Below are positions 21,067 to 30,175 of a stretch of DNA of 64,000 nucleotides, one piece after another. Source of the stretch: Streptomyces aureus (GTDB lineage: Bacteria; Actinomycetota; Actinomycetes; Streptomycetales; Streptomycetaceae); NCBI RefSeq assembly GCF_000725495.1, contig NZ_JNZD01000018.1, positions 62,001-126,000 of the forward strand, in the 5' to 3' direction. The notes beneath the pieces were generated by a model. It did not search any database and had not been told where the DNA came from. It was given only the letters and a program-made list of their open reading frames with translations. The translations under genes and the position numbers were made by a program. Each line of letters begins with the position of its first letter. Position 1 is the stretch's first letter.

Positions 21067-24000
21067 GTGAGCACCACACCACGGGACGCGGTCATCGCCG
21101 TCGAGCAGAAGGCCGTCGACCGCGCCTACGACTGCTACGAGGCCCGGCTCGCGGAGATGGCGGCGCCGTCGGCGACCGCCTGCGCGAGCGGCAAGGACGG
21201 CATGGCGGTCCGCGAGACGGCCGAGAGCGCCGCGGAGGAGTACGGCGGTCTCGAAGGCGAGGCCCTGGTCATCAGCCGTGTCGACGTCCAGGACGAGGGC
21301 GACACCGAACCGGAGACGTTCTACGTCGGACGACGCCACGTCTTCGACACCGAGACCCGCGACCAGGTCGTGGTCTCCTGGACGAACCCGCTGGCCGTGA
21401 GCTGGCACAACGCCCTGCCCGAGACACCGGGCGAGGTACGGCTGAGACGCCGGTTACGGTGCGCCGGGCGCCGCGTCGAGGACTTCCTGGACGAGATCAC
21501 CCCGGCCGGTGACCCGTACGACGGCTCGCCGGACGCCGTACAGGAGGCCGCCTCGCCGCCCGCCTTCGAGGACGAGCCCGCTCCCCTCGAAGACCCGGCC
21601 CCCCTCGAAGGCCGGGACCTCCCCGACACCCACGACGGCGGGGAGCCGAAGGAGGAGGACGGCACCGCCGGCCAGCCCGCCGGAGGCCGCCACGCACGGC
21701 CGCGCGCCATCCCCGCGCAGCGCCACCCCGCCGGTCGACGGCGCCAGAAGCCGCAGCCGGTCGACGAGTTCCTCCTGCGGGAACTGCGCCGCTCCCGCAA
21801 CGGCCGGATGCGCGACATCGTCGAGACGATCCGCCGCGACCAGATGGCCCTGGTCACCCGCTCCCCCGCCGACGTCCTGGTCATCCAGGGCGGCCCCGGC
21901 ACCGGAAAGTCCGCGGTGGGTCTGCACCGGGTGACCTGGCTGGTCAGCAACGACCACTTCCGCGCCGAGGACGTCCTGGTCGTGGGCCCGCACCAGCACT
22001 TCCTGGAGTACGTGGGGCGCGTCCTGCCCACGCTCGGCACCCGGAACGTCACGGCCGTGCAGCTGTCCCGCCTCTGGGAGGGGCCGGTCCGCGGCACGGA
22101 CTCCCCCGCCGCGCGGCTGGTGAAGTCCGACGAGCGGATGGCGGCCGTCCTGCGCAGGCGCGTCCAGAACGAGTGCCGGCCCGAGGCCCTCGACACCGTC
22201 GTCTCCGCGCCCTCCCACGCCCAGGACGAACCGGCGTTCGTCGTGGTCGTCGGCGGTACGTCCCTGCGGCTGCCGCGTACGGTCGTACTCGCCCTCCTTC
22301 AGGACGCCCGGGCCGGAACCGAGGGTTACCGGGCGCGCAGGGACCGGTTCCGCACCCTGCTCGTGGACCGGCTGCTCGGTGAGCTCGTGGAGATCGCCCC
22401 GCAGCGCGGCAGGGACGCGACCGTGCGCCGCGACCTGGAGCGCAACCGGCAGGTCACGACCCTCGTCGACCGGATCTGGCCCGCGCTGAGCCCCGAGGAG
22501 GCGCTGCGCACCCTGCTCAACTCCCCTACACGCCTGCGTGAATGCGCCGGCGGCGTCCTCGACCCGGACGAACAGGCCTGTCTGCAACGGCCGAAGGCCG
22601 ACAGCGCCGCCGAAGAGCCGTGGACCCCGGACGACTTGGTGTGCCTCGAGGAGCTGCGTTTCCTCATCGCCGGCGAGACCCCGCGCCGCTACCGGCACAT
22701 CGTCGTCGACGAGGCGCAGGACCTCACCCCGATGCAGGCGAGGTCGCTGCGCCGACGGTGCCCGACCGGTTCGATGACCGTGCTCGGCGACCTGGCCCAG
22801 GCCACCGGGCCGCACTCCTACACCAGTTGGAAGCAGCTGGGCTCGATCCTGTCCGCGCGGGGCGAGTGGCGCGTGGCCGAGCTGAACACCAGCTACCGCG
22901 TCCCCGCGGAGATCATGGACTTCGTGGCCCCGCTGGCCCGCACCGTCGCACCCTCGCTGCCCTACCCGACGGCCGTCCGGCTGGTCGGCGACGGGGCGGT
23001 CCGGCTCGTCGCCACGACGCCCTGGGAACTGCTGGACGACGCGGCGACCCGTGCGGCACGCCTCGCGGGCACCAACGACGGCCGGTCACCACGGTCGATC
23101 GCCGTCGTGGTCCCCGACGGCTCGGACTGGCTCGAGGAGGTGCGCCGACGCGTCGACCTCGTGGACGGCATGACCGAGGAGACCCTGCGGACCGTGTCGG
23201 TGCTCCCCGCCGCCCAGGCCAAGGGCATGGAGTTCGACCACGTCCTGGTCCTGGAGCCGGCCGCCGTCGCCGACGGAGGACCCGCCGGACTGCGCAGGCT
23301 GTACGTGGCCCTGACCCGCAGCACCCAGACCCTGACCGTCCTGCACACGACACCGCTCCCGGCCGAACTCGGCACGCCCGCTGACGACGCCGACGGTGAT
23401 GCCGCCTCCGTCTACGCGTACTTGACGCCCACCACGGCGGGACCGGAGAACGGGAAGGGTCCCGGCGCCCCCGCCGACGGCACCTCCGGCCCGGCGGACG
23501 GCTCCGCACCGGGCGACGACCTGCCGGTGGGCACCCCGGTCAAGGTGCGGGTGCTCGGGCCCGGCCCGGGATCCCATCTGAAGGTGAAGGTCCTCGCCCC
23601 CGCCACGGAGCGAACCGTCCTCCTGGTCCCGCGGCACGGCGAACCCACCCCGGCCGCGGGCTCCCGGCTGGACGGCTGGGTGACCCGGAACGAGGGCCAG
23701 TTGAGCCTGGTCTCGGCCGGCGACTTCGGCCGCCGCCCCATCTCGTCCCGGATGGCTCCCCGTTACGAGGCCGCGCTCGGCGTCCTGCGGGACCTCGCGC
23801 ACGGCGACGGCACCGCCGCACCGGAGACGGCGGCCCTCCTCTCCGAACTGAAGGGCATGGCCGCCCGCTGCCTCCGCCGCGACCGGATCGACTGGCTGAG
23901 CGTCTGGCGCCTGCTGGGTTCCGCCGACCGCGACCGGCTGGGCGACCTGGCCGACCTCGCCCAGCGCACCCGCCGGGCGGTCGGGTCGGAGGCGCCCGGC

Positions 24001-25002
24001 CTGCCGGCGGCCCTGACGGACGACCCGACGTTCCGGCACTGGGCCGACGCGCTCGACCGGGCCCGGGACGAACTCCGCCACCGGATCGACACGGGCCCGG
24101 AGACCGGAGCGGAACCCGAGCCCCCTGCCGGGCCCGCACACCCGGTCGAACCCACGGAACCGGGCACCCCGGCAGAACCAGGCACCGCCGCCGAACCAGT
24201 CCCCCCGGCCGATCTCCGCGTCCCGGCCGAACCAGCCCGCCCGGCCGATCTCCGCGCCCCGGTCGACCCCCGCATCCCCGCAGACCCCCGCGTCCCGGCC
24301 GATCCGCCCACGCAGACCCTTCGGCCCGATCCACCCATCCAGGCCAGTCAGGCCAGTCAGGCCACCCAGGCCGATCAGGCCGGTCAGGCCGGCCCCCCAT
24401 CCCCTCCGGATCCCCGCACCCCGGCGGCCGGCATCGCACACCCCACGACGATCACGGCGCCATCGGCCGAGCTCCCCGCCGAACCGCACGGAACACTCGA
24501 ACAGAAGGACAAGGACACCGACCTCATGAACACTGCCGCTCTCCTGGAGATCGAGCCCGCCCAGTCCGAGGGGCGGGCGGCGTGGAACGAGGCACTCGCG
24601 CGGAAGCTGGACGTCGAGGCGCAGGCCGACCGGGACTGCAACACGCACGAGGCCGTGCGCTACGAGCTCAAGGCCGCACTCCTGCGCGCGGGACTGCGCC
24701 CCTCGGACTCCAGGGTCTCGGACGCGACCCTGGAGGGCCCGGAGGGCTTCTTCCGGTACGAGGTGCTCGGCGCCGACCGTTGCGGCTACCCGCACCTGAG
24801 GGCCGGAGCCGTCCGCCTCCTGGAACTCGACCGGGTGGAGACCCGCTCGGCGGACACCCGGTACCTGGTCCTGGCCGAGGCGCCCACGGAGGACTGGGCC
24901 CCCGACGCGATCCGAGAGGCGTTCGGCGTGCACGTCGTGTGGCGGACCGCGGCGGGCTGGCACGGCCCGGACGTACGAACGGCCCTGCGCCTGACCGACT
25001 GA
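21067..25002 (+). CDS. Giant HelD-like superfamily 1 ATPase with extra C-terminal module
   Basis: 1311 residues from GTG at 21067, which has AGGAGGGG upstream. The first 750 follow HelD (RNA polymerase-recycling) architecture: N-terminal coiled coil with VGRRHVFD, Walker A GGPGTGKSAVGLHR with Lys at 281, Walker B VVDEAQDLTPMQ at about 548, then AAQAKGMEFDHV and RRLYVALTRS. Ordinary HelD ends there, as the copy at 48150-50297 does. This one continues with an OB-like segment (GTPVKVRVLGPG), a helical domain, a 140-residue Pro/Ala linker and a folded C-terminal domain from about 1154. An in-frame ATG at 24526 could also start that domain alone. The helicase family is certain; the role of the addition is unknown. 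Confidence 0.88.
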   Translation: MSTTPRDAVIAVEQKAVDRAYDCYEARLAEMAAPSATACASGKDGMAVRETAESAAEEYGGLEGEALVISRVDVQDEGDTEPETFYVGRRHVFDTETRDQVVVSWTNPLAVSWHNALPETPGEVRLRRRLRCAGRRVEDFLDEITPAGDPYDGSPDAVQEAASPPAFEDEPAPLEDPAPLEGRDLPDTHDGGEPKEEDGTAGQPAGGRHARPRAIPAQRHPAGRRRQKPQPVDEFLLRELRRSRNGRMRDIVETIRRDQMALVTRSPADVLVIQGGPGTGKSAVGLHRVTWLVSNDHFRAEDVLVVGPHQHFLEYVGRVLPTLGTRNVTAVQLSRLWEGPVRGTDSPAARLVKSDERMAAVLRRRVQNECRPEALDTVVSAPSHAQDEPAFVVVVGGTSLRLPRTVVLALLQDARAGTEGYRARRDRFRTLLVDRLLGELVEIAPQRGRDATVRRDLERNRQVTTLVDRIWPALSPEEALRTLLNSPTRLRECAGGVLDPDEQACLQRPKADSAAEEPWTPDDLVCLEELRFLIAGETPRRYRHIVVDEAQDLTPMQARSLRRRCPTGSMTVLGDLAQATGPHSYTSWKQLGSILSARGEWRVAELNTSYRVPAEIMDFVAPLARTVAPSLPYPTAVRLVGDGAVRLVATTPWELLDDAATRAARLAGTNDGRSPRSIAVVVPDGSDWLEEVRRRVDLVDGMTEETLRTVSVLPAAQAKGMEFDHVLVLEPAAVADGGPAGLRRLYVALTRSTQTLTVLHTTPLPAELGTPADDADGDAASVYAYLTPTTAGPENGKGPGAPADGTSGPADGSAPGDDLPVGTPVKVRVLGPGPGSHLKVKVLAPATERTVLLVPRHGEPTPAAGSRLDGWVTRNEGQLSLVSAGDFGRRPISSRMAPRYEAALGVLRDLAHGDGTAAPETAALLSELKGMAARCLRRDRIDWLSVWRLLGSADRDRLGDLADLAQRTRRAVGSEAPGLPAALTDDPTFRHWADALDRARDELRHRIDTGPETGAEPEPPAGPAHPVEPTEPGTPAEPGTAAEPVPPADLRVPAEPARPADLRAPVDPRIPADPRVPADPPTQTLRPDPPIQASQASQATQADQAGQAGPPSPPDPRTPAAGIAHPTTITAPSAELPAEPHGTLEQKDKDTDLMNTAALLEIEPAQSEGRAAWNEALARKLDVEAQADRDCNTHEAVRYELKAALLRAGLRPSDSRVSDATLEGPEGFFRYEVLGADRCGYPHLRAGAVRLLELDRVETRSADTRYLVLAEAPTEDWAPDAIREAFGVHVVWRTAAGWHGPDVRTALRLTD

Positions 25003-25118
25003 CCGCTCCCTGCCTACCTGCCCGCCTGCCCATCAACGGGATTGACCCCGGACGGCCCGGTCGTTTGACTGGTGTGTCGGGGACGGCACCGGCCGCCCCC
25101 GACACACCAGGGAACACG

Positions 25119-25673
25119 GTGGAACGCCCGATCCTCTTCCTCGACGTCGACGGCCCGCTCATCCCGTTCGGCCCGGCGTTCGCGCACGAGGCGCCCTCGG
25201 CCGCGGGCCCCGGCGCCCTACCCGCCCCCGTACCCGGCGCCGAAGCCCTACCCGGCCACGGGAACCCGCTGCTGGAGCGGCTCGACCCCACGGTGGGCCC
25301 GCGCCTGACGGCGCTGGGGTGCCGACTCGTCTGGGCCACGACGTGGATGGACGAGGCGAACGAGGTCGTCGCCCCACGGATCGGCCTGCCCCGGCTGCCA
25401 GTGGTGGAGTGGCCCGAGAGCATCGCCGAGGCGGGCCCGCGGGGCCTGCACTGGAAGACCCGCCCCCTCGTCGAATGGGCCGCCGGCCACCCGTTCATCT
25501 GGGTCGACGACGAGATCACCCCCATGGACCGCCTCTGGGTCGAGGCCCAACACGAGGCCCCCGCCCTCCTGCACCGCGTCCCCCCGTCCAAGGGCCTGAC
25601 GGAGACCGACTTCCACGAGCTCACCGACTGGCTCGCCACCGCCGGCATGGGGCGCTCCGGAGAACCGAGCTGA
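25119..25673 (+). CDS. HAD-like hydrolase, small secreted-free form
   Basis: 184 residues from GTG at 25119. HAD motif I is FLDVDGPLIPFG with both nucleophile and acid Asp. Motif II Thr is in VWATTW, and WVDDE supplies the acidic metal-binding motif. There is a variable Pro/Ala-rich insert after motif I. It matches the HAD family sometimes annotated as Swiss-Army-Knife RNA-repair type, though no partner domain is present. It lies 116 bases after the giant HelD-like gene on the same strand and could be co-transcribed. Confidence 0.75.
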   Translation: MERPILFLDVDGPLIPFGPAFAHEAPSAAGPGALPAPVPGAEALPGHGNPLLERLDPTVGPRLTALGCRLVWATTWMDEANEVVAPRIGLPRLPVVEWPESIAEAGPRGLHWKTRPLVEWAAGHPFIWVDDEITPMDRLWVEAQHEAPALLHRVPPSKGLTETDFHELTDWLATAGMGRSGEPS

Positions 25674-26321
25674 CGAACATCCCGCCAACGGGCCTGCTGG
25701 GCAACGAAGTTGTCGGCCATACGCAACACGGCCGAGCAGGGCAAGCGTTCCCGCGTGGACCCTCCCACCCATCGTTCAACGATCTTCACAGTTACCTCAT
25801 AGTTCTACACAACCCGCCCTCCCGAGTCGGCTCACCACCCCCTGGCGCGCCACACCCACCCGCCGCACGAGACCTCAAACACCCCTCCCACCTGCCGAGA
25901 TTCAACGCCGAAGACGTGTCTCGCAGAGTGATCAAGAAAGTGTGAAGGGTATTCACATTCTCTTCACGGCGTGATTATGATCAGCGCGCTTGTCGAGGTC
26001 CTGCCAGGACTCGACAGGACCTCAGCCTTGGGAGAGTCATGCGCATGCGAGCGCGCGCCGGTTCCGGCGTGCCGTCGAAGACATCGTTGTCGACGACAGC
26101 AGTCGTTCGGTGACCGCGGCGGTTCCGCTGCCGGTTACACGTGCCATCTGACACTCAAGTCCCCTGCCGCGCGCCCGGGTTACGGGGCCGCGGCCCACGG
26201 CTCCGAGGATCCGCTCGCGGCGACCGCCGGGCGGCACCCGCCTTTCCCGACTTCCGTCCCCGCATGCCCGGGGCCCAACAGTTTCCCCCCCAACACCCAA
26301 CCGAGCGAGAAGAGGAATGCG
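25674..26321. other. Intergenic region with promoter, leader hairpin and possible mini-ORF
   Basis: 25674-25930 shows nothing recognisable. A promoter and TTCAC pair lie at 25952-25981. A 9-bp hairpin (GAGGTCCTG / CAGGACCTC) lies at 25995-26023. A 24-codon frame from ATG 26039 to TGA 26113 is preceded by GGAGAG, but its reality is doubtful. The leader before the next gene is then about 330 bases. Confidence 0.5.
25952..25981 (+). promoter_or_regulatory. Likely promoter, with two TTCAC elements 11 bases apart
   Basis: TTCACA (-35) and TATGAT (-10) are separated by 18 bases, a good vegetative-type promoter. TTCAC at 25952 and again at 25963 has the pitch of a PhoP direct repeat, but each lacks the full GTTCACC, so PhoP control is only a possibility. 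Confidence 0.5.
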
Positions 26322-26594
26322 ATGAGCACCGACGAGAACAACGGCCGCCGGAACCTCGCGAACGCCATCACCAGCGAGGTGGCCGCCGGATTCCGCGTCG
26401 AGTCCCAGACCGACGCCCAGGCCGTGCTGGTCAAGGGCACCGGCGTCAACCACATGCTCCAGCTGGTCCTGAGCCTGGTCACCTGCGGCGCCTGGGCGAT
26501 CGTCTGGGCGATCATGTACTTCGTGGCGAAGCCGAAGCGCCTGATCCTCACGCTCGACGAGTTCGGCAACGTCCTCCGCCAGGAGATCAAGTAA
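26322..26594 (+). CDS. Small membrane protein of unknown function
   Basis: 90 residues. The ATG at 26322 is preceded by GAAGAGGAA. A polar N-terminal half (about 35 residues) is followed by one long hydrophobic segment, LQLVLSLVTCGAWAIVWAIMYFVA, which may be one helix or a tight pair. A basic then acidic tail ends NVLRQEIK. Similar short proteins occur in Streptomyces and phages without known function. It has its own promoter and a strong terminator, so it is a monocistronic unit. Confidence 0.7.
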   Translation: MSTDENNGRRNLANAITSEVAAGFRVESQTDAQAVLVKGTGVNHMLQLVLSLVTCGAWAIVWAIMYFVAKPKRLILTLDEFGNVLRQEIK

Positions 26595-26610
26595 CACGAA
26601 CCCGACGCAC

Positions 26611-26663
26611 ACGGCAGGCGGAACCCCCCGTGCCCCGAGGGGCCGACGGGGTCCGCCTGCCGT
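26611..26663 (+). terminator. Terminator after small membrane protein gene
   Basis: ACGGCAGGCGGA pairs with TCCGCCTGCCGT, extended by inner CCCC/GGGG pairing. Confidence 0.8.
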
Positions 26664-26772
26664 CTCGGCCTCTACCAGCCGAACCCTCCCTCCAGTGAAC
26701 CGCATCGAGCGCTCCCGAGCCCGACGCGGAACTGACCTTCTGGAGCTGATGGGTTGACGCCAGATGTGGACG

Positions 26773-27033
26773 TCAGCCGCTGCGGGGAACGATGCTCACC
26801 GCCCGGTAGTCGTACCCGTCCTGCTTGAACCCGGGAGCCTCCCAGGTGAGATCGACCTGCTGTCCGGGGGACAGCGTGCGGAAGCCGGGCGCCTGGATGT
26901 CGGAGTAGTGCCCGAAGCACCCTCCAGGAGTCTCGGGCGAGTCGAGAACGCCCCATCCCTCCTCGTCCCGCCACTCACGCACGGTCGCGATCACACCCGG
27001 GGCAGCCTTGCGCACCCCTCTACGACGGCTCAT
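26773..27033 (-). CDS. Cold-shock-domain protein, divergent
   Basis: 86 residues. The fold pattern is that of CspA-type OB proteins: GVIATVREWRDEEGWGVLDS, then GGCFGHYSDI, and a C-terminal VDLTWEAP...YRAVSIV. The RNP1 and RNP2 aromatic motifs are altered (EGWGVLD in place of KGFGFI, CFGHYSD in place of VFVHFS), so nucleic-acid binding may differ. The start overlaps the stop of the upstream gene in an ATGA, so the two are coupled. Confidence 0.75.
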   Translation of the reverse strand: MSRRRGVRKAAPGVIATVREWRDEEGWGVLDSPETPGGCFGHYSDIQAPGFRTLSPGQQVDLTWEAPGFKQDGYDYRAVSIVPRSG

Positions 27034-27569
27034 CCACCTATCCCTTCCTGGTCCTTTTCCTCTTCATCCGACGCAGCCATGACGAGCCCGGAGGACACCG
27101 CGCCCTCGTCGTCGATCCCGAGCCGCTGGAGCAGGGCCCAGCGGTCGAGGTGTGTGCAGGCCCAGGCGGGGTCATAGGCCGCCGTGGGCAGTTGGGGGAT
27201 GCGTTTGCGGCCCGTCTCGTCGAGTCGGTAAGGAACCTCGAACGCCTCGTCCCACCGGACCAGGTCCGCGGTGAAACGGGCCTCGGCCTCCGACGGCTCG
27301 ATGCCCAGATAGCCGGCGATGTCCGCCCAGGAGGCGCCCCGCTCACGCTCGTAGACCACGGCCGAGACGAGCGCGCGTTCGGCGAGGTCGATGAGCCACC
27401 GAGCCTGACTCACCCTGCCGCCGGGGCCCGTATCGGGGTCGTGGCGGGTGGCGACCAGTCCCCTGGCGCTGTCGGCGACGTCCACGGCGTGGTCACAGAG
27501 GACCAGACGCGCCAGCGCCTGCCGGGAGAATCGCGCACGATCGACGTCGTAGGGGGTCGCCTCAGCCAT
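27030..27569 (-). CDS. Conserved protein of unknown function, coupled to cold-shock-domain gene
   Basis: 179 residues from ATG at 27569. It is all helical in appearance, with an N-terminal ARFSRQALARLVLCDHAVDVAD segment and a helix-turn-helix-like stretch, ERGASWADIAGYLGIEPSEA, at about residues 80-100. This pattern occurs in small Streptomyces proteins annotated as hypothetical. DNA binding is a guess from the HTH-like segment. The four-base overlap with the cold-shock gene suggests a shared process. Confidence 0.7.
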   Translation of the reverse strand: MAEATPYDVDRARFSRQALARLVLCDHAVDVADSARGLVATRHDPDTGPGGRVSQARWLIDLAERALVSAVVYERERGASWADIAGYLGIEPSEAEARFTADLVRWDEAFEVPYRLDETGRKRIPQLPTAAYDPAWACTHLDRWALLQRLGIDDEGAVSSGLVMAASDEEEKDQEGIGG

Positions 27570-27697
27570 ACCCCCAGCGTCCCAGGCCCCACCCGTTCCC
27601 CGAACCTCATTTTCCGGGCACCGCCGACACACCCGCCGCTCCAGCCTGCCAAGAGCCGCCCCGTGAGCACCTGTTCGCCGCCTGTCATGATCGACGG

Positions 27698-28360
27698 GTG
27701 ACCAGCGAACCCTCGCGGCCGGGCCGCACGAAGTACGTCCTGTTCGACGTCGACGGCACGTTGATCGACGCGGTGAGCAACCAGCGCCGGGTCTGGGGAA
27801 CCTGGGCGGAGCGCTACGGGCTGGACGCGGACGAGGTCTACCGGGTGGCTCTGCGGACCCGGCCGATGGAGACGTTCGCCCAGGTCGCGGCGGACCGGGA
27901 TCCGCGCGAGTGCCTGGCCGCGCTGCACGAACTGGAGGACGACGACGTCCGGTCCGGCGCCTATGCGGCCTTCGACGGCGCGTCGGAACTGCTGCACGGC
28001 CTGCCGTCGGGGTCGTGGGCGCTGGTGACCTCGAACTACGAGCACCGGGTGCGCGGCCGTTTCCTGCGGACGGGCCTGCCGGTGCCGGGGGTGATCGTGG
28101 ACGCGGCTTCCGTCGAGGAGGGCAAGCCCTCTCCCGTCCCGTATCTGTCGGCCGCCGAGCAGCTCGGTGCCGAGCCGGGAGACTGCCTGGTGGTCGAGGA
28201 CGCCCCGTCCGGAGTGCGGTCCGGTCGGGACGCAGGGATGACGGTGTGGGGAGTGAACGGCGCCGACGCGGTGGAGGGCGTGCACCGCCACTTCACCAGC
28301 CTGCGCGAGGCGGTCCCCCACATCCTGGCTTTCACAGACCGCGGCCTCGTCAATCCCTGA
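27698..28360 (+). CDS. HAD-superfamily phosphatase, phosphoglycolate/beta-phosphoglucomutase-like
   Basis: 220 residues from GTG at 27698. Motif I LFDVDGTLIDA, motif II WALVTSNYEH, motif III Lys in EEGKPSPVPY and motif IV VVEDAPSGVRSGRDAG are all present, with a helical C1 cap between I and II. The family dephosphorylates small sugar phosphates; the substrate is unknown. It lies divergent from the 179-residue gene, 128 bases apart. Confidence 0.85.
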   Translation: MTSEPSRPGRTKYVLFDVDGTLIDAVSNQRRVWGTWAERYGLDADEVYRVALRTRPMETFAQVAADRDPRECLAALHELEDDDVRSGAYAAFDGASELLHGLPSGSWALVTSNYEHRVRGRFLRTGLPVPGVIVDAASVEEGKPSPVPYLSAAEQLGAEPGDCLVVEDAPSGVRSGRDAGMTVWGVNGADAVEGVHRHFTSLREAVPHILAFTDRGLVNP

Positions 28361-28532
28361 CGAAGTCCCCGAGAACAAGGATGAGGAAGCCCTCGCCAAC
28401 TCCCAGGAGAGCACCCAGGAAGCCGATGAAGGCGAGCGGCACGAGGATGATCAACAGGATCAGCATGAGCTTCCGCGCCAGGCGGGTACCAGCCTCGTGG
28501 AACCTGCTCTCCGCCGGCCCTTCATCCGTCAT
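28350..28532 (-). CDS. 60-residue membrane protein of unknown function
   Basis: The ATG at 28532 follows GAGGGGATC. A short charged N-terminus (to about residue 20) leads into a long hydrophobic stretch, LMLILLIILVPLAFIGFLGALLGVGEGFLILVLG, enough for two helices with a Gly turn. It ends DFVRD. Its 3' end overlaps the end of the convergent HAD gene by 11 bases. No family recognised. Confidence 0.6.
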   Translation of the reverse strand: MTDEGPAESRFHEAGTRLARKLMLILLIILVPLAFIGFLGALLGVGEGFLILVLGDFVRD

Positions 28533-28976
28533 GATCCCCTCCCCCGCCCGGGCCGTACGACGCGAGCGGCGCGGCGAGGTCGGCCGGGAACCGCTGCGCG
28601 GCGAGCGATCGTACGTCATGAGCCATGGCGGCCCACAGACGGCCCAGCCCCACCAAAAAGCCCCCGCCCTGCCGAGTCACGGCAGGTCGGGGGCTTGCTG
28701 GTGGTTCGTTACTTCCTCTTGCCATGGGTTTCGACCGCCCGGTTTTTGGGGCTGGTCGGCGGGGTGCTCACCCCAACTGACCTGTCGCCGGGCCGTCGTT
28801 GGTTGTCGTTGTCGCTGACGGTTGACCTCGGAGGTTCCACAGAGGTTCCAGGATTCGGCCCGACTCGGCGCCCGCTCTGCTGCTGACGCTAGAGGCAGGA
28901 ATCGCTGGTGCTGTGACCGCGAACGTTCGCCGGGTTGGTGGCCTGTCAGCGGCGGCCTGATCGGCTGGGAGGTGAG
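28533..28976. other. Outer edge of the accessory island
   Basis: It holds the gpmA-like terminator (28658-28696) and gpmA 3'-end remnant (28709-28738). Beyond these lies 240 bases with no supported gene and with GGTTCCA repeated near 28834 and 28845. Confidence 0.6.
28658..28738. other. Degenerate copy of the gpmA 3' end and terminator, putative attachment-site scar
   Basis: 28658-28696 is a hairpin whose outer arms (GCCCCCG / CGGGGGC) and spacing match the gpmA terminator at 32762-32800. 28709-28738 matches 25 of 30 bases of the gpmA 3' coding end (32812-32841). On the minus strand it would still read AVETHGKRK then stop, against AVKNQGKKK in gpmA. Both copies have the same orientation and lie 4.1 kb apart. 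Confidence 0.75.
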
Positions 28977-29207
28977 TCACCGAGACTGTTCGGCGGCGTT
29001 TGCCCGATAGCGTTCCAGCACACCGACGGACAGTGCCGATGCGGCCATCAGTCCGAACACGATCGAGCTCGAAGCGCCTCCGTGGCCCCGCTCCCAGACA
29101 CGGAATCCGACTGCCAGGACAACGACTCCGAACAGCAGGGCCTGTATCCACCTGACGGCCACGGCCCGCTGGCCGTGGCCATCAGCGATGCTGTCTCTTG
29201 CGCGCAC
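28977..29207 (-). CDS. Small two-helix membrane protein
   Basis: 76 residues if started at GTG 29207, which follows AGAGGAG. Two hydrophobic segments, WIQALLFGVVVLAVGFRVW and SIVFGLMAASALSVGVLERY, are separated by a short Gly/Ser loop. Much longer in-frame upstream sequence exists but is not protein-like. It sits inside the accessory island. No homologue recognised. Confidence 0.5.
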   Translation of the reverse strand: MRARDSIADGHGQRAVAVRWIQALLFGVVVLAVGFRVWERGHGGASSSIVFGLMAASALSVGVLERYRANAAEQSR

Positions 29208-29603
29208 CGGGGCTCCTCTGCTCCTTGTAGTGCGCCGACCGTACTGCCGCTGGGAGCCATCGAGATGACCCACCCGGTGAACCTTCGTGGTCACAGCACT
29301 AGCCGTCCGCGCGACCTTCAAGGCTCGCTGCGCTCGCTCGCTCGACGTCGTCAGGAACTCCCAGCTGGCGACTGCCCCCTCGATGCGAACCATGGGCACG
29401 GTGGTCACTGAGGCCCGCGAGGCACGCCAGACGGTCGCCCACGGCCGATGGCAGTGGGGGCTGGCCGTGATGGTTGCTGTACCTCGCTGCTGTACAGCCA
29501 CCTGCCTGCTGGCCGGCCACCGCTTTAGGAGCGAGGTTGGGTAGTTCAGGTCTGACCTGTGGGTTTCCATCCTTGGCACGGCATGGGGCCGTGGACTGGC
29601 CAG
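29208..29603. other. Intergenic, accessory island
   Basis: No gene is supported. A GCTCGCTGCGCTCGCTCGCTC short-repeat patch lies near 29320-29345 (a simple GCTC repeat), with lower GC than the flanks. Confidence 0.45.
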
Positions 29604-29843
29604 TCAGATGTCCAGCCGCTGCGGATCACCGGGGACCGTCCGTATCCAGGAGCGCAGTTTCCAGCAGACTGCGACGGGCCCTACAAGCATTGAAAGCATC
29701 CACAGGCCCACGCTGGCAGGGGAGATCATGTAGTACTCCCACCGCTCCGGAAGCAGGGCTGGAAGGGCGATCGCCACCACGAGGGCAAGCCATGTGCCTA
29801 TCACCGTGAGCACGGCCTTAGACACGATTACTGCTCTCCGCAT
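29604..29843 (-). CDS. 79-residue two-helix membrane protein
   Basis: The ATG at 29843 follows GGCGGGGG. Helices are at about 9-29 (VLTVIGTWLALVVAIALPAL) and 42-62 (GLWMLSMLVGPVAVC), joined by ERWEYYMIS. The tail is basic. It belongs to the accessory island. Function unknown. Confidence 0.6.
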   Translation of the reverse strand: MRRAVIVSKAVLTVIGTWLALVVAIALPALLPERWEYYMISPASVGLWMLSMLVGPVAVCWKLRSWIRTVPGDPQRLDI

Positions 29844-30175
29844 TGAACCCCCGCCTTCGATGTTCTCCCCCGGCCGTAGGTTACATCGCAATTATTGAGG
29901 TCTGGCCTCATCTTTATCAGGTCGATCGCAGAGCGCCGTCGACAGCGGCCAACCAGCTCGGCGCTTGGGGTGAGCGTCCGCCAAGTCTCATCGCAGACCG
30001 CCGTTGTTCGCGCTTGTTGGTGTCAGCCGCTGATGTCAGCCCACTGCAACAACCTTTTGCCCCGGGACCTATCGGGTCGGCCCCTGACAGGCCCGGCCGA
30101 CGAGGGCCCGGTTCATATCCGAGGCGCGTGGAAACTGGGATGCCCCGGCCGTGCGCCGCTGCGAAACTGACCGCC
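29844..30175. other. Divergent intergenic region, accessory island
   Basis: A+T-richer segment near 29880-29930 is a plausible promoter for one or both neighbours. No gene is seen. Confidence 0.45.

Noticed and set aside
28977..29579. 200-codon version of the island membrane protein
   Set aside because: The upstream 120 codons are unlike protein and lack an RBS; only the 76-residue end has a coherent two-helix pattern.
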